Positions 22,075 to 30,667 of a stretch of DNA of 44,148 nucleotides are shown here, one piece after another (positions within the stretch are counted from its first letter, which is position 1; each line of letters starts with the position of its first letter). The translations under genes were made by a program, and so were the position numbers. The stretch covers positions 1-44,148 of the forward strand of contig CARYZD010000011.1 in NCBI GenBank assembly GCA_949106495.1. Direction: 5' to 3'. The DNA is from an uncultured Clostridia bacterium. GTDB lineage: Bacteria; Bacillota; Clostridia; TANB77; CAG-465. The notes beneath the pieces were generated by a model that ran no database searches, was not told where the DNA came from, and saw only the letters and a list, made by a program, of their open reading frames with translations.

Positions 22075-23445
22075 ATGGAAAAAGTTGTAAATATAATAGG
22101 AGCAGGTCTTGCAGGATGTGAATGTGCATACATACTTGCCAAAAATAATATAAAAGTTAAACTTTATGAAATGAAACCAATATGTAAAAGTGATGCACAT
22201 AAGTCAAATGACTTTGCAGAACTTGTATGTAGTAATTCTCTAAAATCTGAATTAATAACAAATGCGTGTGGATTGTTAAAAAGAGAAATGGAAATGCTTG
22301 GAAGCATTTTTGTTGAATCTGCATATAATTCAAGAGTACCAGCAGGACAAGCACTTGCAGTTGACAGAGATATATTTTCAAAATATATTACAGATAAAAT
22401 TAAATTAAATAAAAATATAGAAATTATAAGCAGAAAAGTAGAAAATATAGAAGATATAGAGGGAATAAAAGTTATAGCTACAGGTCCTTTAACAGATAAC
22501 TCTTTAATGGATAATTTAAAAAATAAGTTAGGAGATAATAGTCTATATTTTTATGATGCTGCAGCTCCAATTATATCTAAAGAGTCAATAAATATGGATA
22601 TTGCATATTGGGGAGATAGATATGAGCAAGAAAGAGCAAAAGATGAAACAGAAGAAGAATGGAAAGAAAGGCTTTCTAAAATGCCTGAAGCAGATTATTT
22701 AAATCTACCAATGAATAAAGAAGAATATGAAAATTTTTGTAATGAATTAATTAATGCAGAAGTTGTTACTCTTCATGAATTTGAAAAAAAAGAAATTTTT
22801 GAAGGTTGTATGCCAGTTGAAGTTATGGCAAAAAGAGGGATAGATACATTAAGATTTGGACCATTAAAACCAGTTGGATTTACTGACCCTAGAACTTGTA
22901 GAAGACCATATGCAAATGTTCAGCTTAGAATGGAAAATAAAGAAGGGGAATTATTTAATATAGTTGGTTTCCAAACAAATTTAAAATTTGGCGAACAAAA
23001 AAGAGTATTTTCTATGATACCTGGACTTGAAAATGCAGCATTTGAAAGATATGGAGTTATGCATAAAAATACATATATAAATGGTGGAAAATTATTAGAT
23101 AATAATTTTTCATTAAAACAAGATAAAAATATATATTTTGCAGGTCAAATATCTGGAGTAGAAGGGTATGTAGAATCTGCTGCATCAGGAATGATGGTAG
23201 CATATAGTATAATTTCAAGATTTAGTGGAAAAAGTATAGAATTTCCAGATACAACAATACTTGGAAGTTTAGCAAAATATGTTTCTACTCAAAATGATAA
23301 TTACCAACCAATGAATGCAAACTTTGGAATATTGAAACCACTGGATAAAAAAATAAGAGATAAAAAAGAAAGATATTCAAAACTTGCAGAAATTTCTTTG
23401 GATAGTATTATAAGATTTAAAGAAGAAAATAATATTAATATTTAG
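22075..23445 (+). CDS. trmFO: methylenetetrahydrofolate--tRNA (uracil-5-)-methyltransferase
   Basis: A 456-residue flavoprotein that makes 5-methyluridine-54 in tRNA using folate. The N-terminal FAD site is VNIIGAGLAGCECAY, then EMKP...DFAELVCSNSLKSE, RVPAGQALAVDRD and EEEYENFCNEL-type middle. The C-terminal FAD signature is NIYFAGQISGVEGYVESAASGMMVA. All are characteristic. RBS is TGGAGA at 8 bp. It leads an operon with holA, 11 bp downstream. Confidence 0.97.
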   Translation: MEKVVNIIGAGLAGCECAYILAKNNIKVKLYEMKPICKSDAHKSNDFAELVCSNSLKSELITNACGLLKREMEMLGSIFVESAYNSRVPAGQALAVDRDIFSKYITDKIKLNKNIEIISRKVENIEDIEGIKVIATGPLTDNSLMDNLKNKLGDNSLYFYDAAAPIISKESINMDIAYWGDRYEQERAKDETEEEWKERLSKMPEADYLNLPMNKEEYENFCNELINAEVVTLHEFEKKEIFEGCMPVEVMAKRGIDTLRFGPLKPVGFTDPRTCRRPYANVQLRMENKEGELFNIVGFQTNLKFGEQKRVFSMIPGLENAAFERYGVMHKNTYINGGKLLDNNFSLKQDKNIYFAGQISGVEGYVESAASGMMVAYSIISRFSGKSIEFPDTTILGSLAKYVSTQNDNYQPMNANFGILKPLDKKIRDKKERYSKLAEISLDSIIRFKEENNINI

Positions 23446-23456
23446 GAGAGGGAGTA

Positions 23457-24365
23457 ATGAGTAATATTTATTTATTATATGGTGAGGAAAAATACGATAT
23501 CAATCAAAAGATTGAGAAAATAAAAAAAGAGTTTTCTAATCTTGAAGTTGGAGTAAATTTATTCTATGTGAATTTAGATAATGTAAATGAGCTTGAAAGT
23601 ATTACACAAGGAGTTACTTTCTTTGGAAGTGAAAAATTAATAATTATTAAAAATACAAATCTTAAATTTAATGTTAATCTTTTAAAAGAATTAGAAGATG
23701 ATATTAAAGTAATAATAGTTGAGGATAATGTGGATAAAAGATTAACAGAATATAAGACTTTATCTAAAATAGCAGAATGTATAGAATATAAGCATTTTGA
23801 TGAAAGACAAATGATTCAATTTATTATAGACATACTTAAAAAATATAATGTTAAAATATCATATGATGATGCAGAATATATGCAAAATGTATGTGGAAAT
23901 GATAAGTATAATAATATAAACGAACTTCAAAAATTAGTAATATATGTTGGTAGTGGCTCTACAGTAACAAAAGAAATAATTGATACAGTATGTTCAAAAA
24001 CACTTTCAGCAAAACTTTTTGATGTTTTAGATGATATTATAAACAAGAAAAAAGATATTGCTATTAAGCAATTAGATTTTTTATTAAAGCAAAAAGAGCC
24101 TATTGTAAAAATATATATAATGCTATATAAACAATTTAAGCAACTATATATGATTAAAGTATTAAAGCTAAAAGGAGAGAAAAATATAGCACAAGAACTA
24201 GGTATGGCACCATTTATAGTTAAAAAATTATCTATTGCTGCAGATAAATATACAGAGGAAGAATTGAAAAATATAATTTATGCTTTTGATGAGTATGACC
24301 AAAAAACCAAAAATGGAGATATGGATTTTGAAATAGGTTTAAAAAAGATTATATGTATGTTATAG
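23457..24365 (+). CDS. holA: DNA polymerase III subunit delta
   Basis: A 302-residue clamp-loader delta subunit. The N-terminal YLLYGEEKYDINQKIEKIKKE, the FFGSEKLIIIKNT strand and the helical C-terminal domain (LFDVLDDIINKKKDIAIKQLDFLLKQKEPIVKIYIMLYKQF) fit the HolA family. It acts in the replisome to open and load the sliding clamp. GGAGAGGGAG just before the start serves as ribosome site. In Bacillus rpsT lies between holA and gpr; here gpr follows directly and a terminator-like hairpin overlaps its ribosome site. Confidence 0.92.
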   Translation: MSNIYLLYGEEKYDINQKIEKIKKEFSNLEVGVNLFYVNLDNVNELESITQGVTFFGSEKLIIIKNTNLKFNVNLLKELEDDIKVIIVEDNVDKRLTEYKTLSKIAECIEYKHFDERQMIQFIIDILKKYNVKISYDDAEYMQNVCGNDKYNNINELQKLVIYVGSGSTVTKEIIDTVCSKTLSAKLFDVLDDIINKKKDIAIKQLDFLLKQKEPIVKIYIMLYKQFKQLYMIKVLKLKGEKNIAQELGMAPFIVKKLSIAADKYTEEELKNIIYAFDEYDQKTKNGDMDFEIGLKKIICML

Positions 24366-24394
24366 AATAAAAACACCTTAATTTATACATAATT
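24365..24394 (+). promoter_or_regulatory. candidate sigma-G-type promoter of gpr
   Basis: GAATA (24365-24369), 18 bp, CATAATT (24388-24394) matches the forespore consensus GHATR/CATNHTA at all but the last base. Transcription would begin near 24401, giving a ~13-nt leader that keeps the GAGGTG ribosome site but lacks the hairpin's 5' arm. gpr is a known forespore gene in Bacillus, which supports the call. Confidence 0.5.
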
Positions 24395-24413
24395 GTATAT
24401 AGAGGTGTTTTTT
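24370..24413 (+). terminator. holA terminator-like hairpin covering the gpr ribosome site
   Basis: AAAACACCT (24370-24378) pairs with AGGTGTTTT (24403-24411); an inner stem TATACA/TGTATA closes most of the loop, and TTTTTT follows. The 3' arm contains the gpr Shine-Dalgarno GAGGTG, and the start codon (24414) comes directly after the U-run. Confidence 0.68.
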
Positions 24414-25289
24414 ATGTGTGAAATTAAATATAATACAGATATGGCTGATGAGAGAGTTGACGAATATAAAGTTATAAATAATATGAGCAGTATTGATGGA
24501 ATTGAAATATTTGAAGAAAAATTTGATGAATTTAAAATAACTCAAGTAAATGTACTAAATGAAAATGGAGAAAAGGCAATAGATAAAAAAATAGGTAGTT
24601 ACATTACATTTGAACTAGAAAATATTAAATATCTAGATGATAAAGAAAAAGTTGTTGAAAAATTAAAAGAACAGATTTTAGATTTAATAAAAGATAATAG
24701 TTCTGTTATGGTTGTGGGTCTTGGAAATTTATATGTTACACCTGATGCCCTGGGTTCTAAAGTGGTAAATAATATAGAAGTTACAAGGCACATTTTAAAA
24801 ATGGCAAATGATATGCTTAGTTCAGATGCAAGAGAAGTAAGTGCAATTTGTCCAGGTGTTATGGGAAATACAGGGATACAAACAAGTGAAATAATTTCTG
24901 CTGTATCAAGTAGAGTGAACCCTAAATATATTATTGTAATTGATAGTCTTATGTCAAAATCAATAAAAAGAGTTGGTGCTTCTATTCAAATAAGTAATAC
25001 TGGTATTACGCCTGGCTCTGGAATTACAGGGATAAATAATGCAATAAACAGTCAGTCAACAGGTGCAACAGTTATATCACTAGGAGTACCAATGGTTGTA
25101 GATATGGCAACAATAACTAATGATGCCTTAAATAAAATAGAAAATAAAATTGATGAAAGAGGAGAACGTTATTTTAAAATTGCAAGTGTCTTAGATACAG
25201 AAAATTATATTGTAACACCTAAAGATATTGATGAACTTATAGAAATAATGTCTGACATAATATCTGAAAGTATAAACAAAGCTATGTAA
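24414..25289 (+). CDS. gpr: spore protease GPR
   Basis: A 291-residue GPR (peptidase family A25), which degrades small acid-soluble spore proteins at germination. NTDMADERVDE is the mature-enzyme N-terminal region (TDLAxE in relatives), so residues before it form a very short propeptide. Further hallmarks are VMVVGLGNLYVTPDALGSKVV, ICPGVMGNTGIQTSEI, IVIDSLMSKS and NTGITPGSGITGINNAI. GAGGTG at 24402-24407 fixes the start at 24414; the upstream TTG at 24393 would lie in the hairpin loop. It is just downstream of holA, as in Bacillus but without rpsT between. Confidence 0.95.
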   Translation: MCEIKYNTDMADERVDEYKVINNMSSIDGIEIFEEKFDEFKITQVNVLNENGEKAIDKKIGSYITFELENIKYLDDKEKVVEKLKEQILDLIKDNSSVMVVGLGNLYVTPDALGSKVVNNIEVTRHILKMANDMLSSDAREVSAICPGVMGNTGIQTSEIISAVSSRVNPKYIIVIDSLMSKSIKRVGASIQISNTGITPGSGITGINNAINSQSTGATVISLGVPMVVDMATITNDALNKIENKIDERGERYFKIASVLDTENYIVTPKDIDELIEIMSDIISESINKAM

Positions 25290-25357
25290 AGTATATATTG
25301 ATTTTTCTTAATAAGTATTATACAATAAATAATATATTTAGGAGGAATAAAGATAAT

Positions 25358-26560
25358 ATGGTAAAAAATAAAATTGGAGCAATAATAGTTGCAGTATTTT
25401 TATGTATAATAACTTTAAATACAAGTTTTGCAATTGAAATTTTTGATAATAAAACTTTAAATGAAGTATATAAAGTAAGTGGAGATAATTCTGAATTTAA
25501 TGTTCCATTTACTAGAATATCAAGTGAGAGAATAGAAATAGATAAATCTATATCTCAAATGGGGCTTTTTATGAGTCCAAAATCAATAGAAGTATCAGCA
25601 CCTTTGAAAGGAATACAAGCTTTTTATAGCAATGATACAGTAAGAATAAATTCTGATACAGAATATCCTGTTATATTTTCATCAGGAAATGTAGTTATAA
25701 ATGGTGTTGTAGAAAATACAACATTTGTTTATTCACAAGGATCAATTACAATAAATGAAAATGCAGATATTAAACAAAATCTAATTTGTTATGCACCTAA
25801 AGTTGAGATTAATTCAGAAATTACAGGTAACATATTGGGATACACTAATTCTTTAAATATAAATAATGTTGTAAACGGAAAAGTAAAGATGCAAGCATAT
25901 GAAGTAAATTGTAGTGAAAATGCTAAAGTTGAAAAAGGAATAGAAATTAATACAACAAATACAGCATTAACTATAAATGAAAATATTGGTGAATCTAAAA
26001 TAGATGTGATTTCAAAGAAATCAAAATTTGAAATTAAAGAGTATTTATTAAAGATTTTTACAGCAGCACTTGGAAATATAGTAATGTTTTTACTAATTTT
26101 AATTTTTGCTAAGAAAGAAAGATTAGATAAAATAGCAGAAAAATTACAAGATGGTAAATCTGTACTAAAAAATGGCATAATTTCATATTTTTTATTTATT
26201 GCTATGATATGCTTTGGTATTGTACTTTTAGTTTTACTTACTAAACTTGGAGTAGTATTACTAATATTTAGTATAGCTATGATGGTTATAATGACAATAT
26301 TAAAAAATGTTATATTTGGAACATTTTTAGTAGAACTAGTTAATAAAAGATACGAGGAGGCTCAAACTAAACCAAATAGTATTTTAACTGCAATAATGAC
26401 ACTTATTATAATTGAATTACTTGAATCAATACCATATTTAGGTGAATTAATTAAATTTATAGTATTTATTTTATCACTTGGAATTATTGTTTCATTAATT
26501 TTAAAAAATAAAAATAAACAAAGTGATGAGTCAAAACAAGAAGTAATAGAAACAAAATAA
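25358..26560 (+). CDS. exported beta-repeat (bactofilin-like) protein with C-terminal membrane domain
   Basis: A 400-residue protein. A signal peptide (IGAIIVAVFLCIITLNTSFA) is followed by ~190 residues of short parallel-beta repeats (VIFSSGNVVINGVVENTTFVYSQGSITINENADIKQN...), resembling polymer-forming/bactofilin-like helices outside the membrane. A C-terminal half then has about four or five transmembrane segments (~235-385) and a Lys/Glu tail. Proteins of this layout are common in Firmicutes, but a precise role is not known to me. Start 25358 has AGGAGGA at a rather long 11 bp; earlier in-frame codons lack sites. A hairpin follows and overlaps the next start. Confidence 0.72.
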   Translation: MVKNKIGAIIVAVFLCIITLNTSFAIEIFDNKTLNEVYKVSGDNSEFNVPFTRISSERIEIDKSISQMGLFMSPKSIEVSAPLKGIQAFYSNDTVRINSDTEYPVIFSSGNVVINGVVENTTFVYSQGSITINENADIKQNLICYAPKVEINSEITGNILGYTNSLNINNVVNGKVKMQAYEVNCSENAKVEKGIEINTTNTALTINENIGESKIDVISKKSKFEIKEYLLKIFTAALGNIVMFLLILIFAKKERLDKIAEKLQDGKSVLKNGIISYFLFIAMICFGIVLLVLLTKLGVVLLIFSIAMMVIMTILKNVIFGTFLVELVNKRYEEAQTKPNSILTAIMTLIIIELLESIPYLGELIKFIVFILSLGIIVSLILKNKNKQSDESKQEVIETK

Positions 26561-26569
26561 TTTTAATAG

Positions 26570-26597
26570 TCATAAAAATAATAATTGAACATAGACT
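26570..26597 (+). promoter_or_regulatory. candidate sigma-E-type promoter of the rhodanese gene
   Basis: CATAGACT (26590-26597) matches the sigma-E -10 CATACAHT at 7 of 8 bases; TCATAAA 13 bp upstream matches KMATATT at 5 of 7. Transcription would begin near 26604, in the hairpin loop just before the Shine-Dalgarno. Confidence 0.38.
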
Positions 26598-26634
26598 ATA
26601 CCAGAAAGAAGGTATAACTATGTTCAATTTTTTT
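26583..26634 (+). terminator. terminator-like hairpin containing the rhodanese start codon
   Basis: AATTGAACATAG (26583-26594) pairs perfectly with CTATGTTCAATT (26618-26629); TATACC/GGTATA extends it inside. The loop AGAAAGAA plus GG holds the ribosome site, the ATG (26620-26622) is in the 3' arm, and the U-run TTTTTTT (26628-26634) encodes residues 3-5. Confidence 0.68.
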
Positions 26635-26979
26635 GGTGTGAGAAGAAATAGATGTAATAGAAGTTTAATATATAATTTAGTAGGATATGAAAAGGTTAGA
26701 GATATGATTTATGATAATGAAAATATTTTAATAGATGTAAGAAGTAAAAATGAGTATGATATAATGCATGTAATAAATGCTGTAAATATTCCTGTGTCAA
26801 AACTTAGATTTTGTGAAAGTGAATATAAAAATAAAAGATGTATTATACTATATTGTTCAAGTGGAATAAGGACTAAAGAGGCTATAACAATACTAAATAA
26901 CATGGGATATAACAATTTATATATTTGGGAATATGGTTCATTATCTAATTTTCCATTTAAAGATATGTTAAAAATTTAA
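26620..26979 (+). CDS. rhodanese-like domain protein
   Basis: A 119-residue single rhodanese domain after a short basic N-terminus. ENILIDVRSKNEYDIMHVINAVNIPVSKL is the typical first half, and IILYCSSGIRTKEAITILNNMGYNNLYIWEYG carries the catalytic Cys loop (CSSGIRT) and C-terminal motif. Such proteins carry sulfane sulfur for transfer or detoxification. The start is unusual: it sits in the 3' arm of a terminator-like hairpin and the U-run encodes Phe-Phe. No other start with a ribosome site is available, so 26620 stands. Confidence 0.85.
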   Translation: MFNFFGVRRNRCNRSLIYNLVGYEKVRDMIYDNENILIDVRSKNEYDIMHVINAVNIPVSKLRFCESEYKNKRCIILYCSSGIRTKEAITILNNMGYNNLYIWEYGSLSNFPFKDMLKI

Positions 26980-27070
26980 TTATGTAAAAAATTTCTATAT
27001 TTATCAATTTAATAATAAAAAAGTTAAATTATATTTTTTTATAGGTAATTTAAATGAAATATTTTTGTTC

Positions 27071-27099
27071 TTGAATTTAAATTTTAATTTTTGTATAAT
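27071..27099 (+). promoter_or_regulatory. promoter of the FWK small gene
   Basis: TTGAAT (27071-27076), 17 bp, TATAAT (27094-27099). Confidence 0.7.
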
Positions 27100-27130
27100 A
27101 AAAATACTTTTTGGAGGTTAAAAGTTTATT

Positions 27131-27286
27131 ATGAAAAATGGAAAGTTATTAATGCTATACCCTAGTATTATGGAAATAGAACAAAAATGTGATGTTAATT
27201 CTTTTTGGAAAAGTGAATGGAAAAGAGTAAAAGAAGATATAAGTGATTTTAAAGCTTTTCTAGAATATATCTTTGAAATGAATTAA
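27131..27286 (+). CDS. 51-residue protein sharing an FWKxEWK module with the next gene
   Basis: A short frame with its own promoter and GGAGGT (27112-27117; 13 bp from the ATG, rather far). Residues 24-51 (SFWKSEWKRVKEDISDFKAFLEYIF) align with the N-terminus of the next protein (EFWKNEWKLFLEDIDSVKNAFAKLF): FWK, EWK, EDI and K-x-AF coincide. This shows it is a real coding sequence and a partial paralog. No membrane segment. The function is unknown; the shared module could be a common docking or oligomerisation helix. Confidence 0.6.
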   Translation: MKNGKLLMLYPSIMEIEQKCDVNSFWKSEWKRVKEDISDFKAFLEYIFEMN

Positions 27287-27394
27287 AAAATTATTGTAAA
27301 CTATTACAAGCTTGAGTTTATATAAAAAGATACCTTTTAGTACAAAAAGCCAAATATGTAATTTTAATGAAATATAAATAAAATATTCCTGTTA

Positions 27395-27423
27395 TTGCAT
27401 TTTGAATTTCCTTTTAATATAAT
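27395..27423 (+). promoter_or_regulatory. promoter of the acidic FWK protein gene
   Basis: TTGCAT (27395-27400), 17 bp, TATAAT (27418-27423), 50 bp before the start. Confidence 0.7.
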
Positions 27424-27473
27424 GAAATTACATATAATAGTGTATTATATCATGTACAAAAGAGGTGTTTTTA

Positions 27474-28472
27474 ATGTTAGAATTTTGGAAAAATGAATGG
27501 AAATTATTTCTTGAAGATATTGACTCAGTAAAAAATGCTTTTGCAAAATTATTTGGAAGAAAACAAGATTATTTAATGCTAAAATCTGGAACACAAGAAG
27601 ATGGAGAAGTCCTACCTACTGAAGAACCAGTTCAAGCATCATCAATATCTTTAGATAGTGTTTCATCTGAGGTTACTTTAGAAGCAGGTGAAGGAATTGG
27701 ACTTGGAAATGTATTTTCTCAAGAAAATGGAGTATTTGCTGAAATGTCATCAGAGACATCAGAAGCTCAAGCTGTACAACCAACATATCAATTAGATGGA
27801 ATTGACCACAAAGTTACAGCATATTTTGGAGAAAGTATTGACGAGCTTAGAATTAATATGAGTGGAGATAAAACTCAACATGAAGTATTAAGAGAATATG
27901 CTCAATACTTTAAACCATATACTGAAGCTCAAGATATGTGTAATAGCGCATTTAGAAAATATTATGATAGACATGCTTTAAAGATTGCTACAGAAGAACT
28001 TCCAGTAGAGCAAACAAGAATAATTCAAAACAATGTTGATTTATTTATCAAAGGTCAAGAAGTTTTTGGAGATAATGGACAATTTATTGATTCAAGAGTA
28101 GATACTATTTTTGAAAGAATTGGTATTGACCAAGTAAATAAAGTAGTAGGAATTTTACATGATAATACAGAAGAAGGAGTAAATGTACAAGGTGAAAGAT
28201 TATTTGCTGAAGTTATTACTTATATGGTAGATAATGGAATTAAAGTAGAAAAAGATGCTAATGTACTTGAACCAATAAAATCTGTATTAGAAGAAAAATT
28301 AGACGATGTTCATAACAATCTTAAAAATCATGAAGATTGGAATGAAGAGTATCAATCATTACTTTCACAAGAAAGAAAATATCTATATGCGTTAAACAGA
28401 ATAGAACAATATGAAACAGAGCAAAGAATATCTGAGTTTGAAGAAAAACTAAACGATATAGAATCTGTATAA
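27474..28472 (+). CDS. unknown acidic protein with N-terminal FWKxEWK module
   Basis: A 332-residue, strongly acidic, probably cytosolic protein (no signal or membrane segment). Order: FWKxEWK amphipathic module (~3-27), a Ser/Glu-rich low-complexity linker (~40-100), a mixed alpha/beta or helical domain (~105-260), and a C-terminal coiled coil (~265-330, KSVLEEKLDDVHNNLKNH...RIEQYETEQRISEFEEKL). ATG 27474 has GAGGTG at 7 bp; the GTG at 27465 is part of that site. The gene has its own promoter and terminator. I do not recognise any family. Confidence 0.75.
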   Translation: MLEFWKNEWKLFLEDIDSVKNAFAKLFGRKQDYLMLKSGTQEDGEVLPTEEPVQASSISLDSVSSEVTLEAGEGIGLGNVFSQENGVFAEMSSETSEAQAVQPTYQLDGIDHKVTAYFGESIDELRINMSGDKTQHEVLREYAQYFKPYTEAQDMCNSAFRKYYDRHALKIATEELPVEQTRIIQNNVDLFIKGQEVFGDNGQFIDSRVDTIFERIGIDQVNKVVGILHDNTEEGVNVQGERLFAEVITYMVDNGIKVEKDANVLEPIKSVLEEKLDDVHNNLKNHEDWNEEYQSLLSQERKYLYALNRIEQYETEQRISEFEEKLNDIESV

Positions 28473-28488
28473 TTAATATGATTTTTAA

Positions 28489-28519
28489 AATATTGCTACA
28501 TACGTAGCAATATTTTTTC
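28489..28519 (+). terminator. intrinsic terminator
   Basis: The stem AATATTGCTA/TAGCAATATT (28489-28498 with 28505-28514) is followed by TTTTT. Confidence 0.88.
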
Positions 28520-28565
28520 TATTTTTATATGCATTTTTATACCAAAATTATAATTACATAAAATA

Positions 28566-28594
28566 TTGAAAAAAGCTTTAGTATGTGGTATAAT
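28566..28594 (+). promoter_or_regulatory. promoter of the nucleotidyltransferase gene
   Basis: TTGAAA (28566-28571), 17 bp, extended TG-G-TATAAT (-10 at 28589-28594). Confidence 0.85.
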
Positions 28595-28648
28595 GTCATG
28601 GTAATTAACTATAATTATAAGTTTTTTATAAATTAAGGAGAGGATTTT

Positions 28649-29383
28649 ATGAAATGTCTATTACTTTGTGCGGGATATGCAACTAGATTATTTCCGCTAA
28701 CAAAAAATTTTCCAAAGGCTTTATTGGAAGTTGGAGGAAGGGCAATACTTGATTATATTATTGATGAAGTTAACACTTTAGATGAAGTTGATCAAATATA
28801 TTTAGTTACAAATGATAAATACGCACCTCATTTTGAAAAATGGGCTGAAAATAAAAATAATATAAAACCAATAACAGTTTTTAATGATAAAACAACAAAT
28901 AATGAAAATAGATTAGGTGCAATTGGAGATATTCAATTTATAATTGAAAATGCTAATATTGATGATGATATATTAGTAATGGCAACAGATAATTTATTTT
29001 CATTTAAATTAAGGGATTTTGTTGATTTTCAAAAGGCAAAAGGAACACCAGCAGTTTGTGTAAAAGAAGAAGATTATGAAAGCTTAAAAAGACTTGGTGT
29101 TGTTGAAGCGGATAAAAATAACAAAATAGTTGGATTTGAGGAAAAACCAGAACAACCTAAAGGTAAATTTGCAGCTTATGCTGAATATCTATATCCTAGA
29201 GAAGTTGTACCAGTATTTAAACAATATATTGATGAAGGAAATAATATTGATGCTCCAGGAAATTTTGTAGCATATTTATACAAAAAAATGCCTGTACATG
29301 CTTTTTCATTTACTGGTGAATGTTATGATATAGGTACACATGAAGCATTAGCGCAAGTTAATGATATATATTCTAATAAATAA
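28649..29383 (+). CDS. sugar-phosphate nucleotidyltransferase
   Basis: A 244-residue enzyme of the GT-A-fold RfbA/GlmU type, making an NDP-sugar from sugar-1-phosphate and NTP. The N-terminus MKCLLLCAGYATRLFPLTKNFPKALLEVGG is the nucleotide-binding signature with the catalytic Arg and Lys. ATDNLF holds the metal-binding Asp, RLGVVEADKNNKIVGFEEKP the sugar-binding loop, and CYDIGTHEAL the second metal Asp. No left-handed beta-helix tail follows, unlike GlmU. The exact sugar cannot be told. It leads into a membrane-protein gene and dnaG-rpoD. Confidence 0.88.
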   Translation: MKCLLLCAGYATRLFPLTKNFPKALLEVGGRAILDYIIDEVNTLDEVDQIYLVTNDKYAPHFEKWAENKNNIKPITVFNDKTTNNENRLGAIGDIQFIIENANIDDDILVMATDNLFSFKLRDFVDFQKAKGTPAVCVKEEDYESLKRLGVVEADKNNKIVGFEEKPEQPKGKFAAYAEYLYPREVVPVFKQYIDEGNNIDAPGNFVAYLYKKMPVHAFSFTGECYDIGTHEALAQVNDIYSNK

Positions 29384-29410
29384 ATTTAGTATAAAGTGTG
29401 GTAAATAAAT

Positions 29411-30649
29411 ATGAGTAAAATTTCACGTAGTATAGTGGTAGCAATATTTGTAACATTAATTGTATTTTTGGGTATTTCTGACTTTGTTTATATAAATAAG
29501 GTTGGAGACACAGTAGGAACTATTAGTAATTGGATTAAAATAGGATATGTTTTACTTATTATTGTACTCATTTCTTTATATACTTATGTAAGAGAAAAGT
29601 TATCTAGATTAAAACTCCAAAAGTTTATTTCTATATTATATAGATATATTTATATATCATTAGTAATGCTTGCAACTACTTTTTTTAAAGTATATAAGAT
29701 AATGGACATGTATCCTAAAAGAACATTAATATTATATTTTATATTAACGTTTTTTATAGGAATTATTGTTCAAAGAGTTATATTTAATGTATCTAAAAGT
29801 GATGTTTTATCTGTTTTAGGGATGTTTATATCATTTACACTTCCAAATATAATAGAGGATAAAACGATTAATTTAAATTCTAAAATAATAGAATTTACTT
29901 TATTAATGTCAATTTATGTATTACAAATATTACTTGACGAATTAAAACAATTAAATATAAAAAATAAAAAATATATTATTCAAGCTATAGTATTAGGAAT
30001 ATGTATTGGGTTTAGCATATTATGTGGTGTTAACTACTTAATATGGGAGATTATAGCAATAGTTTCAATATTTATTACATCAAATTTAGACTCAACAAGT
30101 TTAAATTTATCTAATAGACAAAATAAAACAATTAAAAGAAAAAAGAATAATTATTTTATATATAAAATAGAAAGAATAAAAATAAGTAAACTATTAATAT
30201 CTTTATCTATAGTTATTTTAATTTCTTCTATGATGTATTTTGGTGGTAGAAATATAGTAAGAATAATGGCTAATAATTCTAATGGTGTATGCGGTAATAT
30301 AGTAAATGATTTAACTGTAGGAATACATTCAGATATAGATACTAGCTTTTCTAATGTAAAGGCACAAGCATATAATTTTTCTAGTATGTCTACAAGATTA
30401 TATATTTGTTGTTATATATATATAATTGCAATGGAAATATTGTCTATAGTATTACATAGAAAGTATGATACAAAATCAACAGTAATAAAATTATGCTTTG
30501 TATTATTATATACAATAATTACAATATTTAAATTAAATGTATTGTACTATCAACCAGTTCTTACAATATTGTTAATTATAATATGTATTGTAAATACTAC
30601 AAATATTTATTACAATAGAGAAGAAAGAATAAAAATGATTGAAGCATAA
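29411..30649 (+). CDS. polytopic membrane protein of unknown function
   Basis: A 412-residue protein with about 10-12 hydrophobic segments and short basic loops (e.g. RQNKTIKRKKNN near residue 235). An external loop near residues 285-315 has a Cys (GVCGNIVNDL). The general plan of paired helices resembles polymerase/flippase-like envelope proteins, and the preceding nucleotidyltransferase (28-bp gap) fits an envelope-polysaccharide link, but no family signature is visible. The ribosome site (GTGTGGTAAA) is weak. Confidence 0.68.
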   Translation: MSKISRSIVVAIFVTLIVFLGISDFVYINKVGDTVGTISNWIKIGYVLLIIVLISLYTYVREKLSRLKLQKFISILYRYIYISLVMLATTFFKVYKIMDMYPKRTLILYFILTFFIGIIVQRVIFNVSKSDVLSVLGMFISFTLPNIIEDKTINLNSKIIEFTLLMSIYVLQILLDELKQLNIKNKKYIIQAIVLGICIGFSILCGVNYLIWEIIAIVSIFITSNLDSTSLNLSNRQNKTIKRKKNNYFIYKIERIKISKLLISLSIVILISSMMYFGGRNIVRIMANNSNGVCGNIVNDLTVGIHSDIDTSFSNVKAQAYNFSSMSTRLYICCYIYIIAMEILSIVLHRKYDTKSTVIKLCFVLLYTIITIFKLNVLYYQPVLTILLIIICIVNTTNIYYNREERIKMIEA

Positions 30650-30667
30650 GAAAGAAGGTGTAAGAAG

